Source of the DNA: Eutrophocola salsuginis
GTDB lineage: Bacteria > Pseudomonadota > Gammaproteobacteria > Pseudomonadales > Pseudohongiellaceae
Direction of reading: 5' to 3'
DNA: 64,000 nucleotides
Assembly (NCBI GenBank): GCA_038147195.1
Contig: JAYQTB010000006.1
Span: 1-64,000, forward strand
The position numbers and the translations under genes were made by a program. Each line of letters starts with the position of its first letter. Within the stretch, counting starts at the first letter, position 1. Shown piece by piece: positions 44,234-52,925 of this stretch. The notes under the pieces are model-generated. The model had not been told where the DNA came from and did no database searches. It saw only the letters and a program-made list of their open reading frames with translations.

Positions 44234-44623
44234 TTAATCTTCGTCAGAAGCATCGAAGTCGTCCTCGGGACGATCAACCAGTTCCACGTAGGCCATCGGC
44301 GCCTTGTCGCCAGGACGCACACCGGCCTTGATGATACGCATGTAGCCGCCCGGGCGCTCGCTGTAACGCGGGCCAAGGTCAGTGAACAGCTTGCCCACGG
44401 CAACCTTGCTGCGAAGGCGGTCAAACGCCAGGCGACGGTTTGCCACGCTGTCATTCTTGGCCAGAGTGATCAACGGTTCGGCAAAGCCGCGCAGTTCCTT
44501 GGCCTTGGGCAGGGTGGTCTTGATGATTTCGTGCTCAACCAGGGACGTGGTCATGTTGCGAAACATGGCGCTGCGATGGCTCGAGTTCCTGTTGAGTTTT
44601 CGTCCTGAATGACGGTGACGCAT
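44234..44623 (-). CDS. rplQ: 50S ribosomal protein L17
   Basis: 129 aa, near the usual 127. MRHRHSGRKLNRNSSHRSAMFRNM is the family beginning, followed by LVEHEIIKTTLPKAKELRGFAEPLITLAK and RYSERPGGYMRIIKAG. Binds 23S rRNA near the exit tunnel. Last gene of the alpha operon, 31 bp after rpoA and followed by the intrinsic terminator. The acidic tail (PEDDFDASDED) is a little longer than in E. coli. Confidence 0.97.
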   Translation of the reverse strand: MRHRHSGRKLNRNSSHRSAMFRNMTTSLVEHEIIKTTLPKAKELRGFAEPLITLAKNDSVANRRLAFDRLRSKVAVGKLFTDLGPRYSERPGGYMRIIKAGVRPGDKAPMAYVELVDRPEDDFDASDED

Positions 44624-44654
44624 GGCGAATTACCTGTTAATACTATTCAGTGGC

Positions 44655-45653
44655 TTAGGCAGCGCGGTCATCGCCTTTGAGAGACGACGGCGGCCAGTTT
44701 TCCAGACGCAGGCCGAGGGACAAACCCTTGGATGCCAGTACGTCCTTGATTTCGGTCAGTGACTTCTTGCCCAGGTTCGGAGTTTTCAGCAGCTCAACTT
44801 CAGTGCGCTGGATAAGGTCACCAATGTAGTAGATATTTTCTGCTTTCAGGCAGTTGGCGGAACGCACGGTCAGTTCCAAGTCGTCTACCGGACGCAGAAG
44901 GATCGGGTCGATCTTGTCTTCCTGTTCTTCCGGCTCCTTGATGGCGTCGTTCTTCATGTCGACGAACACGCCCAGCTGGTGCTGCAGGATGGTGGCGGCC
45001 TGTCGGATGGCTTCTTCCGGCTCGATGGTGCCGTTGGTTTCCAGTTCCAGGATCAGCTTGTCCAGGTCGGTACGCTGCTCTACACGCGCATTTTCCACGG
45101 AATAGGTCACGCGGTTAACCGGGGTGTATGAAGCGTCCAGCATCAATTTTCCGACAGAACGGGTATCTTCGTCCAGGCTTACGCGGGCATCAACCGGAAC
45201 GTAGCCGCGACCAACACCGATCTTGATATGCATGTTGATGGCGCCATTCTCATTCAGATTGCAGATCAAGTGTTCGGGATTGACGATTTCAACGTTCTGC
45301 TCCAGCGTGATGTCACCGGCAGTTACGGGACCCTTGCCGTTCTTGCTCAGATTCAGGACGACTTCGTCCTTGCCGTTCAGGATGACAGCCAGGCCCTTTA
45401 GGTTCAGGATGATCTCGATCACGTCTTCCTGTACGCCTTCAATAGTGCTGTACTCGTGAACTACGCCGTCAATTTCCACCTCTTCAACGGCACAACCTGG
45501 CATTGAAGACAGCAAGATCCTGCGCAGGGCATTGCCCAGAGTATGTCCGAAACCCCGTTCCAAAGGCTCCAGGACTACTTTTGAATGACACTTGTCAAAT
45601 TCTTCTACCTGAATAAGTTGAGGTGTCAGAAAGTCGGCTAACGAAATTTGCAT
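44655..45653 (-). CDS. rpoA: DNA-directed RNA polymerase alpha subunit
   Basis: 332 aa. The N-terminal dimerisation and assembly domain has LEPLERGFGHTLGNALRRILLSSMPG; the C-terminal domain has TVRSANCLKAENIYYIGDLIQRTE and TPNLGKKSLTEIKDVL, including the DNA-contacting Arg region. Seeds RNA polymerase assembly and contacts UP elements and activators. Lies between rpsD and rplQ in the alpha operon, in which S4 normally represses translation of the whole set. Confidence 0.98.
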   Translation of the reverse strand: MQISLADFLTPQLIQVEEFDKCHSKVVLEPLERGFGHTLGNALRRILLSSMPGCAVEEVEIDGVVHEYSTIEGVQEDVIEIILNLKGLAVILNGKDEVVLNLSKNGKGPVTAGDITLEQNVEIVNPEHLICNLNENGAINMHIKIGVGRGYVPVDARVSLDEDTRSVGKLMLDASYTPVNRVTYSVENARVEQRTDLDKLILELETNGTIEPEEAIRQAATILQHQLGVFVDMKNDAIKEPEEQEDKIDPILLRPVDDLELTVRSANCLKAENIYYIGDLIQRTEVELLKTPNLGKKSLTEIKDVLASKGLSLGLRLENWPPSSLKGDDRAA

Positions 45654-45687
45654 GGAATTCCTCTCGGTCGTGGTAAATAACTAGTCG

Positions 45688-46308
45688 TTATTTCGAGTAA
45701 AGCTCAACAATCAAGCTTTCGTTGATTTCTGTAGACAGTTCACTGCGTTCCGGCTTGCTCTTAAACACGCCTTCCATCTTGTCAACGTTTACATCTATCC
45801 ATTCTACGGGAGCGCGGGCAGCAGCCTGGTCCAGTGCGGACTTGATGCGCAGCTGGTTCCTGGATTTTTCACGGATCGCAATAACATCACCTTCATTTAG
45901 TTGGAAGGAAGGAATATTTACAGTTTTGCCGTTCACCTGGATTGCCTTGTGAGAAACCAGCTGCCTGGCTTCAGCACGGGTTGCACCAAAACCAATACGG
46001 TATACAACGTTATCCAACCTGGATTCCAGGAGCTGCAGCAGGTTTTCACCGGTGGCACCCTTCAGGCGGGCCGCTTCCTTGTAGTAACTGCGGAACTGTT
46101 TTTCCAGAACACCATACATGCGACGCACCTTCTGCTTTTCACGCAGCTGCACGCCGTAGTCGGACAAACGGGCACGACGGGCGCCATGCTGTCCCGGAAC
46201 GGTTTCCATTTTACATTTATCATCCAGTGAACGAACACCGCTCTTCAGGAACAGGTCGGTACCTTCCCTTCTGGACAATTTACATTTCGGGCCAATATAA
46301 CGTGCCAT
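45688..46308 (-). CDS. rpsD: 30S ribosomal protein S4
   Basis: 206 aa, as in E. coli. MARYIGPKCKLSRREGTDLFL at the start, RRMYGVLEKQFRSYYKEA, and the S4 domain LESRLDNVVYRIGFGATRAEARQLVSHKAIQVNGK. One of the first proteins to bind 16S rRNA and the usual feedback regulator of the alpha operon. No zinc-type Cys cluster. Gap of 62 bp to rpsK. Confidence 0.97.
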   Translation of the reverse strand: MARYIGPKCKLSRREGTDLFLKSGVRSLDDKCKMETVPGQHGARRARLSDYGVQLREKQKVRRMYGVLEKQFRSYYKEAARLKGATGENLLQLLESRLDNVVYRIGFGATRAEARQLVSHKAIQVNGKTVNIPSFQLNEGDVIAIREKSRNQLRIKSALDQAAARAPVEWIDVNVDKMEGVFKSKPERSELSTEINESLIVELYSK

Positions 46309-46370
46309 ATTCTTTTCCGGTTTCTTTTTTTTAACTTTTAAATAACTATCAACTTCAAACTGGTTAATGA

Positions 46371-46763
46371 TTACACCCTGCGGCGCTTCGGCGGACGACA
46401 GCCGTTGTGCGGGATCGGGGTAACGTCGGTGATGTTGTTCACCTTCAGGCCACAGGCATTCAATGCCCTGACAGCGGATTCACGGCCAGGGCCGGGGCCG
46501 TTCACTCTGACATCGATATTCTTCAGGCTGTAAATTTCAATGGCGGTCTTACCTGCACGCTCGGCAGCAACTTGCGCAGCGAAAGGTGTGCTCTTCCTGG
46601 AACCACGGAAGCCGGAGCCACCTGAAGTCGCCCAGGACAGTGCATTACCCTGGCGATCAGTAATGGTAATAATGGTGTTGTTGAAGGACGCGTGGATGTG
46701 GGCAACACCATCATTTACAGCTGCTCTTGCTTTCTTGCGACCTTGTGTACCGGGCTTAGCCAT
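46371..46763 (-). CDS. rpsK: 30S ribosomal protein S11
   Basis: 130 aa. INDGVAHIHASFNNTIITITDRQGNALSW-type core (here NDGVAHIHASFNN), SGGSGFRGSRKSTPFAAQVAAE, and the C-terminal DVTPIPHNGCRPPKRRRV. Part of the platform of the small subunit near the mRNA exit. Second gene of the alpha operon after rpsM. Confidence 0.97.
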   Translation of the reverse strand: MAKPGTQGRKKARAAVNDGVAHIHASFNNTIITITDRQGNALSWATSGGSGFRGSRKSTPFAAQVAAERAGKTAIEIYSLKNIDVRVNGPGPGRESAVRALNACGLKVNNITDVTPIPHNGCRPPKRRRV

Positions 46764-46798
46764 TAATAATCTTCCTGTAGTTAACCTTGCTTGTCTCT

Positions 46799-47155
46799 TT
46801 ACTTACGAATCGGTTTGCGCGGGCCCTTACGTGTCCGGGCATTTGTCTTGGTGCGCTGACCGTTTACCGGCAGGCCACGGCGATGACGGATACCACGGTA
46901 GGTTCCCAGATCCATCAGGCGCTTGATGTTCATGGACACTTCACGGCGAAGGTCACCCTCGACAATCATTTTGCTGATTTCGTTGCGAATAGAGTCCAGT
47001 TGCTCTTCACTCAGGTCGCTGACCTTGGTGGACGGATCAATACTAGTTGTCGCACATAGAGACTGCGCAGTGGTCGGACCAATCCCGTACACATACCTGA
47101 GGGAAATCCCGATGTGTTTGTTATCTGGTATGTTTACTCCGGCGATACGCGCCAT
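46799..47155 (-). CDS. rpsM: 30S ribosomal protein S13
   Basis: 118 aa, as in E. coli. MARIAGVNIPDNKHIGISLRYVYGIG, the helix-two-turn-helix region, then GTYRGIRHRRGLPVNGQRT and the basic tail KTNARTRKGPRKPIRK. Sits in the head of the 30S subunit and contacts tRNA. First gene of the alpha operon proper; its 5' region is where S4 would bind in E. coli. Confidence 0.97.
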   Translation of the reverse strand: MARIAGVNIPDNKHIGISLRYVYGIGPTTAQSLCATTSIDPSTKVSDLSEEQLDSIRNEISKMIVEGDLRREVSMNIKRLMDLGTYRGIRHRRGLPVNGQRTKTNARTRKGPRKPIRK

Positions 47156-47322
47156 ATCTTGACTCCAATGTTACCGGGTATCGTTATGATCACCTCGGCC
47201 TTTCTATTAAACTCTTAAAATACAGTAATTTACTTACTCTTATCGGCTGGCGTTCTGCTGCTCAAAAGGCCGCGTAGCTTATCGCCTGACCTTTCAAAAA
47301 TCAACAGACTGCCACAGCCGGC

Positions 47323-47436
47323 CTAACCCTGCCGCTGCTTGTGGCGGGGTTCCTTGCAAATCACACGCACAGTGCGGTTCCGCTTGATGATCTTGCAATT
47401 CCGGCAGATTCTCTTTACTGATGCTCTGACTTTCAT
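47323..47436 (-). CDS. rpmJ: 50S ribosomal protein L36 (short gene)
   Basis: 37 aa: begins MKVRASVKRICRNCKIIKRN and ends CKEPRHKQRQG, followed by TAG. Cys11, Cys14, Cys27 and His32 form the zinc site, so this is the zinc-binding (C+) form. One residue shorter than the E. coli protein. Lies 39 bp after secY, its usual place at the end of the spc operon. A 167-bp gap then precedes rpsM. Confidence 0.93.
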   Translation of the reverse strand: MKVRASVKRICRNCKIIKRNRTVRVICKEPRHKQRQG

Positions 47437-47475
47437 GGTTAACTCCAAATACTTATTCGGCTTACTCTACCCGGC

Positions 47476-48786
47476 CTATCTTTTGAATGAGCCGATATTG
47501 GATTTCTTCATCAGTGACTCGTACTGATGGGACATCAGGTGTGACTGCACCTGCGACATAAAGTCCATGCACACCACCACCACGATCAGAAGTGAGGTGC
47601 CACCTAGCTGAAAAGGCACATTGGCAGCAACCTGCAGGAACTGGGGCAGCAGGCAGATCATGGCGATGTAGATGGCGCCAAACATGGTCAGGCGGGTCAT
47701 CACGTTATCCACGTAGTTCGCGGTCTGCTCACCGGGTCGGATTCCGGGAATGAATGCACCGGAACGCCTCAGATTCTCCGCAATTTCCTTCGGATTGAAA
47801 ACCAGCGAAGTATAAAAGAAACAGAACGCCACTATCAGCGCGACGAACACCAGGATATACAGCGGCTGGCCTGGTCCCTAGATCAATGCCAGGTCCGCCA
47901 TCCATTCCATGCCCTCGTTCTGGCCAAACCACTGACCCAGGGAGGCGGGGAAAAGCAGGAACGAGCTGGCGAAAATTGCCGGGATAACACCGGCCATGTT
48001 CACTTTCAGAGGCAGATGGCTGCTCTGGCCCTGGTACATCTTGCGACCTTGCTGGCGCGGCGCATAGTTCACAGTGATGCGACGCTGCGCCCTTTCCACA
48101 AAAACTACGCAGCCGATTACACCCGCCGCAATAACCGCTACCACGAAAAGCGCCAGTGGCTGGATTTGGCCTTCGGCGGCTTGCTCCAGGGACTGGCCAA
48201 TGGCTGCAGGCAGGCCGGCTACGATACCTGCGAAGATAAGCAGGGAGATGCCATTGCCCACACCTCGTTCGGTAATCTGCTCACCCAGCCACATTAGGAA
48301 CATAGCTCCGGTGACTAGGGAGACAAAAGCAGTGAAATAAAAGCTGAAGTTCGCATTGAAAGCCAGCTGTGACAACAAGCCCGTAGTGATAGCAATCGCC
48401 TGGATAGAGGCAAACACAAGCGCACCGTAGCGGGTGTACTGGCTAATCTTGCGTCGGCCAGACTCACCTTCCTTCTTCAATTGTTCCAGCTGGGGAGTCG
48501 TCGCGGTCAGCAGCTGCATGATAATGCTGGCTGTGATGTACGGCATGATGCCCAGGGCGAAAATACTCATGCGCTCGATAGCGCCACCGGAGAACATGTT
48601 GAACAGACCCAGGAAGGTACCCTGGTTCTGGGTGAACAGTGCCTGCAACTGGTCCGGGTTGATGCCCGGTACAGGGATATGGGTTCCGACACGGTATACG
48701 AAAATTGCAAACAGGACGAATAGAAGCCTGGCTTTCAGTTCAGCCAAACCGTCTCCTTTTCCTGGTCGCATACGCGCAGTTGCCAT
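47476..48786 (-). CDS. secY: Preprotein translocase subunit SecY, interrupted by an in-frame TAG
   Basis: 436 residues plus one internal TAG at codon 303 (47880-47878). Before it: a typical SecY of nine or so helices with FVERAQRRITVNYAPRQQGRK and PLKVNMAGVIPAIFASS. After it, in the same frame: GPGQPLYILVFVALIVAFCFFYTSLVFNP, SGAFIPGIRPGEQTANYVDNVMTRLT and VVVCMDFMSQVQSHLMSHQYESLMKKS. The amber falls before helix 8, at the place where E. coli has LQPGQPLY. As SecY is essential and both parts look selected, a base error or read-through is far likelier than a null gene. The true stop is also TAG. Forms the SecYEG channel in the inner membrane. Confidence 0.9.
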
Positions 48787-48810
48787 GAGTTATTGTCCGA
48801 TTACTCTGAT

Positions 48811-49347
48811 TTAGTCTTCTTTATCCGCAGACTTGGAGAATTTCGCCCTGGCAGCAGCAGTCTGCTTGCCAGTGTTCTTTTTCTTCTTGCTGGGCGGCTT
48901 GGCAGCTTCAACGACTTCCACCACGTTACCGCCAGCTGCCTCGATGGCAGCCTTGGCGCCCTTGGTAACGCGAATGCCTTCAACAGTGACCTTCTTGGTC
49001 ACGTCACCGGCTAGCATGATCTTTACACGCTTGGTGTTTCGATCGATGACATTGGCCTTTTCCAGTGTTTCCATGGTGACCTTGTCGCCTTCAACCAGGT
49101 TCAATTCCGCAGTACGCACCTGCTTAGTACTGGCCCCGATACGAGAATAAAAGCCGTACTTGGGCACACGCTTCTGTAGCGGCATCTGACCGCCTTCGAA
49201 ACCTGGACGCACCTTGCCGCCGGTACGGGCTTTCTGACCCTTGTGACCACGGCCACAGGTCTTGCCCAGACCACTGCCGATACCACGGCCAACACGCTTC
49301 TTCGAGTGGGTTGAACCCGATACTGGTGCCAATGTATTTAGTTGCAT
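48811..49347 (-). CDS. rplO: 50S ribosomal protein L15
   Basis: 178 aa against the usual 144-150. Core: MQLNTLAPVSGSTHSKKRVGRGIGSGLGKT, GRGHKGQKARTGGKVRPGFEGGQMPL and the final globular part ending near VVEVVEAA. The extra about 28 residues form a Lys/Ala-rich tail (PPSKKKKNTGKQTAAARAKF...). Late-assembly 50S protein. Located between rpmD and secY as usual. Confidence 0.95.
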   Translation of the reverse strand: MQLNTLAPVSGSTHSKKRVGRGIGSGLGKTCGRGHKGQKARTGGKVRPGFEGGQMPLQKRVPKYGFYSRIGASTKQVRTAELNLVEGDKVTMETLEKANVIDRNTKRVKIMLAGDVTKKVTVEGIRVTKGAKAAIEAAGGNVVEVVEAAKPPSKKKKNTGKQTAAARAKFSKSADKED

Positions 49348-49382
49348 CGTCGTAACTCTTTTAACTATTAACTTTTTACGTT

Positions 49383-49568
49383 TTAACCTTGGACCACTTC
49401 AACCAGGTGGATAACCTTGTTGATCATGCCGCGCACGGCCGGAGTATCAACGACTTCCACAGTGTGACGAATACGCCTAAGACCAAGACCACGCAGGCAC
49501 TGCCTGTGCTTTTCCAGGGCGCCAATGGTGCTTTTCACCTGGGTGACTTTCACTTTTTTCTCTGCCAT
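49383..49568 (-). CDS. rpmD: 50S ribosomal protein L30
   Basis: 61 aa, a normal length. KVKVTQVKSTIGALEKHRQCLRGLGLRRI and HTVEVVDTPAVRGMINKVIHLVEVV are the complete L30 fold. Lies between rpsE and rplO. Confidence 0.96.
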   Translation of the reverse strand: MAEKKVKVTQVKSTIGALEKHRQCLRGLGLRRIRHTVEVVDTPAVRGMINKVIHLVEVVQG

Positions 49569-49637
49569 GGGACTTCTCTTGTCGTTTTTTCCGATTACTT
49601 GCCAATTCTGTTCAGTTACTTATGAGTGACACCGTCC

Positions 49638-50147
49638 TTATTCAAGGATTTCCGCAACGGTCTTGCCACGCTTCGCTGCCACGTCTTCCGGAGCACGCAT
49701 GTACTGCAAGCCCTTGAAGGTTGCACGTACCACGTTTACCGGGTTGGTGGAGCCGTAGCACTTGGCCAAAACGTTGTGCACGCCGGCCAGTTCCAGGATG
49801 GCGCGCATAGCACCACCGGCGATAACGCCGGTACCCTGTGAAGCAGGCTGCATGTAGACCTTCGAGGCACCATGACGGGCCTTGATCGGGTACTGCAGTG
49901 TGTCACCATCGAGCTGAACGCTGATCATGTTGCGACGGGCAGCTTCCATGGCTTTCTGGATAGCTAGAGGCACTTCGCGCGCCTTGCCGCGACCAAAGCC
50001 AACACGGCCATTGCCGTCACCAACTGCAGTCAGTGCGGTAAAACCGAAAATACGTCCACCCTTGACCACCTTGGCCACACGATTGACCTGGATCAGTTTT
50101 TCCTGAAGGCCTTCTTCGTTCTTGCTCTGTTCGTTTTTCAATGCCAT
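49638..50147 (-). CDS. rpsE: 30S ribosomal protein S5
   Basis: 169 aa. Double-stranded-RNA-binding N-terminal part EKLIQVNRVAKVVKGGRIFGFTALTAVGDG-NGRVGFGRGKAREVP, then GVIAGGAMRAILELAGVHNVLAKCYGSTNPVNVVRAT. Shapes the 30S decoding region; mutations here cause spectinomycin resistance or ram phenotypes. The loop residues around VKGG look wild-type. Sits between rplR and rpmD. Confidence 0.97.
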   Translation of the reverse strand: MALKNEQSKNEEGLQEKLIQVNRVAKVVKGGRIFGFTALTAVGDGNGRVGFGRGKAREVPLAIQKAMEAARRNMISVQLDGDTLQYPIKARHGASKVYMQPASQGTGVIAGGAMRAILELAGVHNVLAKCYGSTNPVNVVRATFKGLQYMRAPEDVAAKRGKTVAEILE

Positions 50148-50164
50148 TTGTCTGAACCGTTTAC

Positions 50165-50500
50165 TTAGAATTCCAAACCATTTTCACGGGCTGCTTCGGC
50201 CAGGGCCTTTACGCGACCGTGATACATGTAGCCACTGCGATCGAAAGCGACGGTGGTCACACCAGCAGCCTTAGCTTTTTCGGCAATCGCTTTGCCCACC
50301 TCGGCAGCAGAAGCCACATTGCCAGACTTCTTTTCACCCAGAGAAGAAGCTGTAGCCAAGACCTTGTGATTAGGAGAAATCACCTGCGCATAGATATGAC
50401 GCGGGCTTCTGTAAACACAAAGGCGGTTTACACGCAGTTCGCTGATCTTGGCACGCGCCCTCTTGGCGCGTTTCAGACGAGATTTTTTTTTCTCGTTCAT
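50165..50500 (-). CDS. rplR: 50S ribosomal protein L18
   Basis: 111 aa from ATG 50500 (MNEKKKSRLKRAKRARAKI). A longer open frame extends upstream to 50680 but is out-of-frame overlap with rplF and has no L18 similarity, so the internal start is chosen. Core: LRVNRLCVYRSPRHIYAQVISPNHKVLATASS and VAFDRSGYMYHGRVKALAEAARENGLEF. Binds 5S rRNA together with L5 and L25. Confidence 0.95.
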   Translation of the reverse strand: MNEKKKSRLKRAKRARAKISELRVNRLCVYRSPRHIYAQVISPNHKVLATASSLGEKKSGNVASAAEVGKAIAEKAKAAGVTTVAFDRSGYMYHGRVKALAEAARENGLEF

Positions 50501-50576
50501 AATCTTTTCTCTAGCCTCTTCTATGTCGACGGATATCGGCTCTTCGCCATTTACCGCCCTTGTATACTCTTTTAAA

Positions 50577-51110
50577 TTACTTCTTCTTCGCTTCTTTACG
50601 GAACACGCGTTCATTGGCGTAGCGAATACCCTTCCCCTTGTAAGGTTCAGGTGGCCTAAACTCGCGGATCTCGGCGGCAACCTGACCGACCTTCTGCTTA
50701 TCCGCGCCTCTGATGACGATTTCGGTCTGGGTCGGCGTTTCAGCAGTGATGCCTTCCGGCAGGGTGTAGTCGATCGGGTGCGAATAACCGAGCACCAGGT
50801 TCACGATCTGGCCTTGGGCCTTTGCCCTGTATCCTACGCCGATCAGTTCCAGCTTCCTCTCGAAGCCGTCAGTTACGCCGGTCACCATGTTATTGACCAA
50901 GGCGCGGAAGGTGCCTGTAAGAGCAACGGCTTCCTGGGTATCCTTATTGGCAGACAACTTTAACTGATTGTCTTCTTTGACGACATTCACCATCTCATGC
51001 ATCTGCAGTTCGAGTTCACCCTTACCCCCTTTTACGGACAGCAAGCCATTAGAAATGTTAACCTGAACACCGCTGGGCAGATCGACTGGACTTTTTGCTA
51101 CTCTGGACAT
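50577..51110 (-). CDS. rplF: 50S ribosomal protein L6
   Basis: 177 aa, same as E. coli. SRVAKSPVDLPSGVQVNISNGLLSVKGGKG, RALVNNMVTGVTDGFERKLELIGVGYRA and the C-terminal VRGADKQKVGQVAAEIREFRPPEPYKGKGIRY. Two L6 repeats near the GTPase-associated centre. Follows rpsH in the spc operon. Confidence 0.97.
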   Translation of the reverse strand: MSRVAKSPVDLPSGVQVNISNGLLSVKGGKGELELQMHEMVNVVKEDNQLKLSANKDTQEAVALTGTFRALVNNMVTGVTDGFERKLELIGVGYRAKAQGQIVNLVLGYSHPIDYTLPEGITAETPTQTEIVIRGADKQKVGQVAAEIREFRPPEPYKGKGIRYANERVFRKEAKKK

Positions 51111-51156
51111 AAGCCTGCTCTTTTATCGAAACTGGATCGAAACAATATATAAAACT

Positions 51157-51552
51157 TTAAAAGACGGTGCAGAGCACTTCGCCGCCGACACCGGCCTTCT
51201 TGGCCGCCTTGTCGGTCATTACACCCTTGTTGGTTGTCACCACGGCAATACCCAGGCCCGCACGAACTTCTGGCAAATCATCCTTAGCTTTGTACTGGCG
51301 CAGGCCTGGACGGCTGCCACGACGCAGTTCTTCAATTACCGGTTTGCCGTTGAAGTATTTCAGTTCAACAGTCAGCTCAGGCTTGACCAGGTCATCATTG
51401 ACGGCGTATCCGTTGATGTAGCCTTCCTGTTTCAAGACACCCAAGATGGCCTGTTTGATCTTGGAAGACGGGCAGCTAACGCTGGTCAGGCCCGCCATCT
51501 GGGCGTTCCTGATCCGGGTCAACAAATCTGCGATAGGGTCTGACATGCTCAT
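51157..51552 (-). CDS. rpsH: 30S ribosomal protein S8
   Basis: 131 aa. MSMSDPIADLLTRIRNAQ matches the MSMQDP start of E. coli S8, and the C-terminal part has RISRPGLR-like RRGSRPGLRQYKAKDDLPEV and GLGIAVVTTNKGVMTDKAAKKAGVGGEVLCTVF. Primary 16S binder and, in E. coli, the translational repressor of the spc operon. Sits between rpsN and rplF. Confidence 0.96.
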   Translation of the reverse strand: MSMSDPIADLLTRIRNAQMAGLTSVSCPSSKIKQAILGVLKQEGYINGYAVNDDLVKPELTVELKYFNGKPVIEELRRGSRPGLRQYKAKDDLPEVRAGLGIAVVTTNKGVMTDKAAKKAGVGGEVLCTVF

Positions 51553-51607
51553 AGTGTGTCTCTTGCCTCTTTAACTTTTACTCAACTGACCTTTCAGTGG
51601 CTTAGGC

Positions 51608-51913
51608 TTACCAGCTGGCTTTGGTCAGGCCGGGAACGTCGCCTTTCATGGCGTGTTCACGCAACTTGTTACGGCACAGTCCAAACTTACGGAATACACC
51701 GTGCGGGCGGCCAGTTACCTGGCAACGATTGCGCTGGCGGGTTGGACTGGCATCACGGGGCAGCTTCTGCAGCTTGACTTGTGCATCCCACTTTTCCTCA
51801 TTAGAAGCTGTCGTGCTGTTGATGACAGCTTTCAGTTCAGCACGCTTGGCAGCGTACTTAGCAACAAGCTTGCTGCGCTTGTTTTCCCTTGCAATCATTG
51901 AGGTCTTTGCCAT
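51608..51913 (-). CDS. rpsN: 30S ribosomal protein S14
   Basis: 101 aa, the long form. MAKTSMIARENKRSKLVAKYAAKR and PRDASPTRQRNRCQVTGRPHGVFRKFGLCRNKLREHAMKGDVPGLTKASW. Only two Cys in the usual ribbon position (RCQVTG, LCRN), so it is the zinc-free type normal in Gammaproteobacteria. Lies between rplE and rpsH. Confidence 0.97.
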   Translation of the reverse strand: MAKTSMIARENKRSKLVAKYAAKRAELKAVINSTTASNEEKWDAQVKLQKLPRDASPTRQRNRCQVTGRPHGVFRKFGLCRNKLREHAMKGDVPGLTKASW

Positions 51914-51958
51914 GTTTTTGTGCTCTCTTTGCTAAACTCGTTTACGCCTTTGTAACTC

Positions 51959-52519
51959 TTATGCGCTTGCCGCCTGGCCACCGGTTTCACGGAACGGAAA
52001 TTTCATCGCCCGCAGCAGCGCCCTGCCTTCCTCGTCGGTCTTGGCCGTGGTGGTAATGGTGATATCCATGCCCCTCAGTGTATCGATCTTGTCATAATCG
52101 ATTTCCGGGAAGATGATCTGCTCCGTCACGCCCATGGCGTAATTGCCGCGTCCATCGAAAGATTTCGGGCTCAGGCCACGGAAGTCCCTGATACGCGGAA
52201 TAGCGATGGATACCAGGCGGTCTAGGAATTCATACATGCGGTCACCACGTAGAGTCACCTTAGTGCCCACAGGCCAGCCGTCACGAATCTTGAAGCCGGC
52301 GATTGACTTGCGTGACAGGGTAACAACGGGCTGCTGGCCGCTGATCTTTGTCAGGTCACCCATGGCGTTTTCCAGGACCTTCTTGTCACTGAACTCGCCG
52401 CTGCCAATATTCAGAACCACCTTGATGATTTTCGGCACTTGCATGGGATTCGCATAGGAAAACTGTTTAGTCAGTTCCTGAACCACTTCATTTTTGTAAA
52501 CGTCTTTTAAACGCGCCAT
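51959..52519 (-). CDS. rplE: 50S ribosomal protein L5
   Basis: 186 aa from ATG 52519 (MARLKDVYKNEVVQELTKQF); an in-frame ATG further upstream at 52561 adds 14 non-conserved residues and is not preferred. Core: NPMQVPKIIKVVLNIGSGEFSD, SGQQPVVTLSRKSIAGFKIRDGWPVGTKVTLRG, FRGLSPKSFDGRGNYAMGVTEQIIFPEIDYDKID. Contacts 5S rRNA and bridges to S13. Gap 45 bp to rplX. Confidence 0.96.
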   Translation of the reverse strand: MARLKDVYKNEVVQELTKQFSYANPMQVPKIIKVVLNIGSGEFSDKKVLENAMGDLTKISGQQPVVTLSRKSIAGFKIRDGWPVGTKVTLRGDRMYEFLDRLVSIAIPRIRDFRGLSPKSFDGRGNYAMGVTEQIIFPEIDYDKIDTLRGMDITITTTAKTDEEGRALLRAMKFPFRETGGQAASA

Positions 52520-52564
52520 GATCTTTCCTGTAATCAGCCTGTTTTTCCAGGCCCTTTTCAAAAA

Positions 52565-52879
52565 TTAATCAATACTTGAACTGTCGGACTTGAATATCCG
52601 GACTTTCTTGCCGGCTTCGTCCACAACGATTCCAACACGGTCGGCCTTCTCGGTCTTCGGGTTGAAGATGGCAACGTTGGAGGCCTGGATACCGGCTTCC
52701 TTTTCAACAATGCCGCCCTGGCGTCCAAGGTTTGGGTTCGGCTTGGTATGGCGTTTGACCATATTGATGCCGGACACGATCAGGCGACCGTCAGTCAGCA
52801 CGCGGGTAATCTTGCCGCGCTTGCCCTTGTCCTTGCCGGCAATCACGATTACTTCATCGTCACGTTTCAGTTTTTGCAT
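52565..52879 (-). CDS. rplX: 50S ribosomal protein L24
   Basis: 104 aa, as in E. coli. KOW motif near the N-terminus: KRDDEVIVIAGKDKGKRGKITRVL, then VSGINMVKRHTKPNPNLGRQGGIVEKEAGIQASNV. Early 50S assembly initiator that binds 23S rRNA near the tunnel exit. Between rplN and rplE. Confidence 0.97.
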   Translation of the reverse strand: MQKLKRDDEVIVIAGKDKGKRGKITRVLTDGRLIVSGINMVKRHTKPNPNLGRQGGIVEKEAGIQASNVAIFNPKTEKADRVGIVVDEAGKKVRIFKSDSSSID

Positions 52880-52925
52880 TGTTGCTATCTCTAACTCTGT
52901 ATATAGCCCTGTCCAGCCGTCGTGC

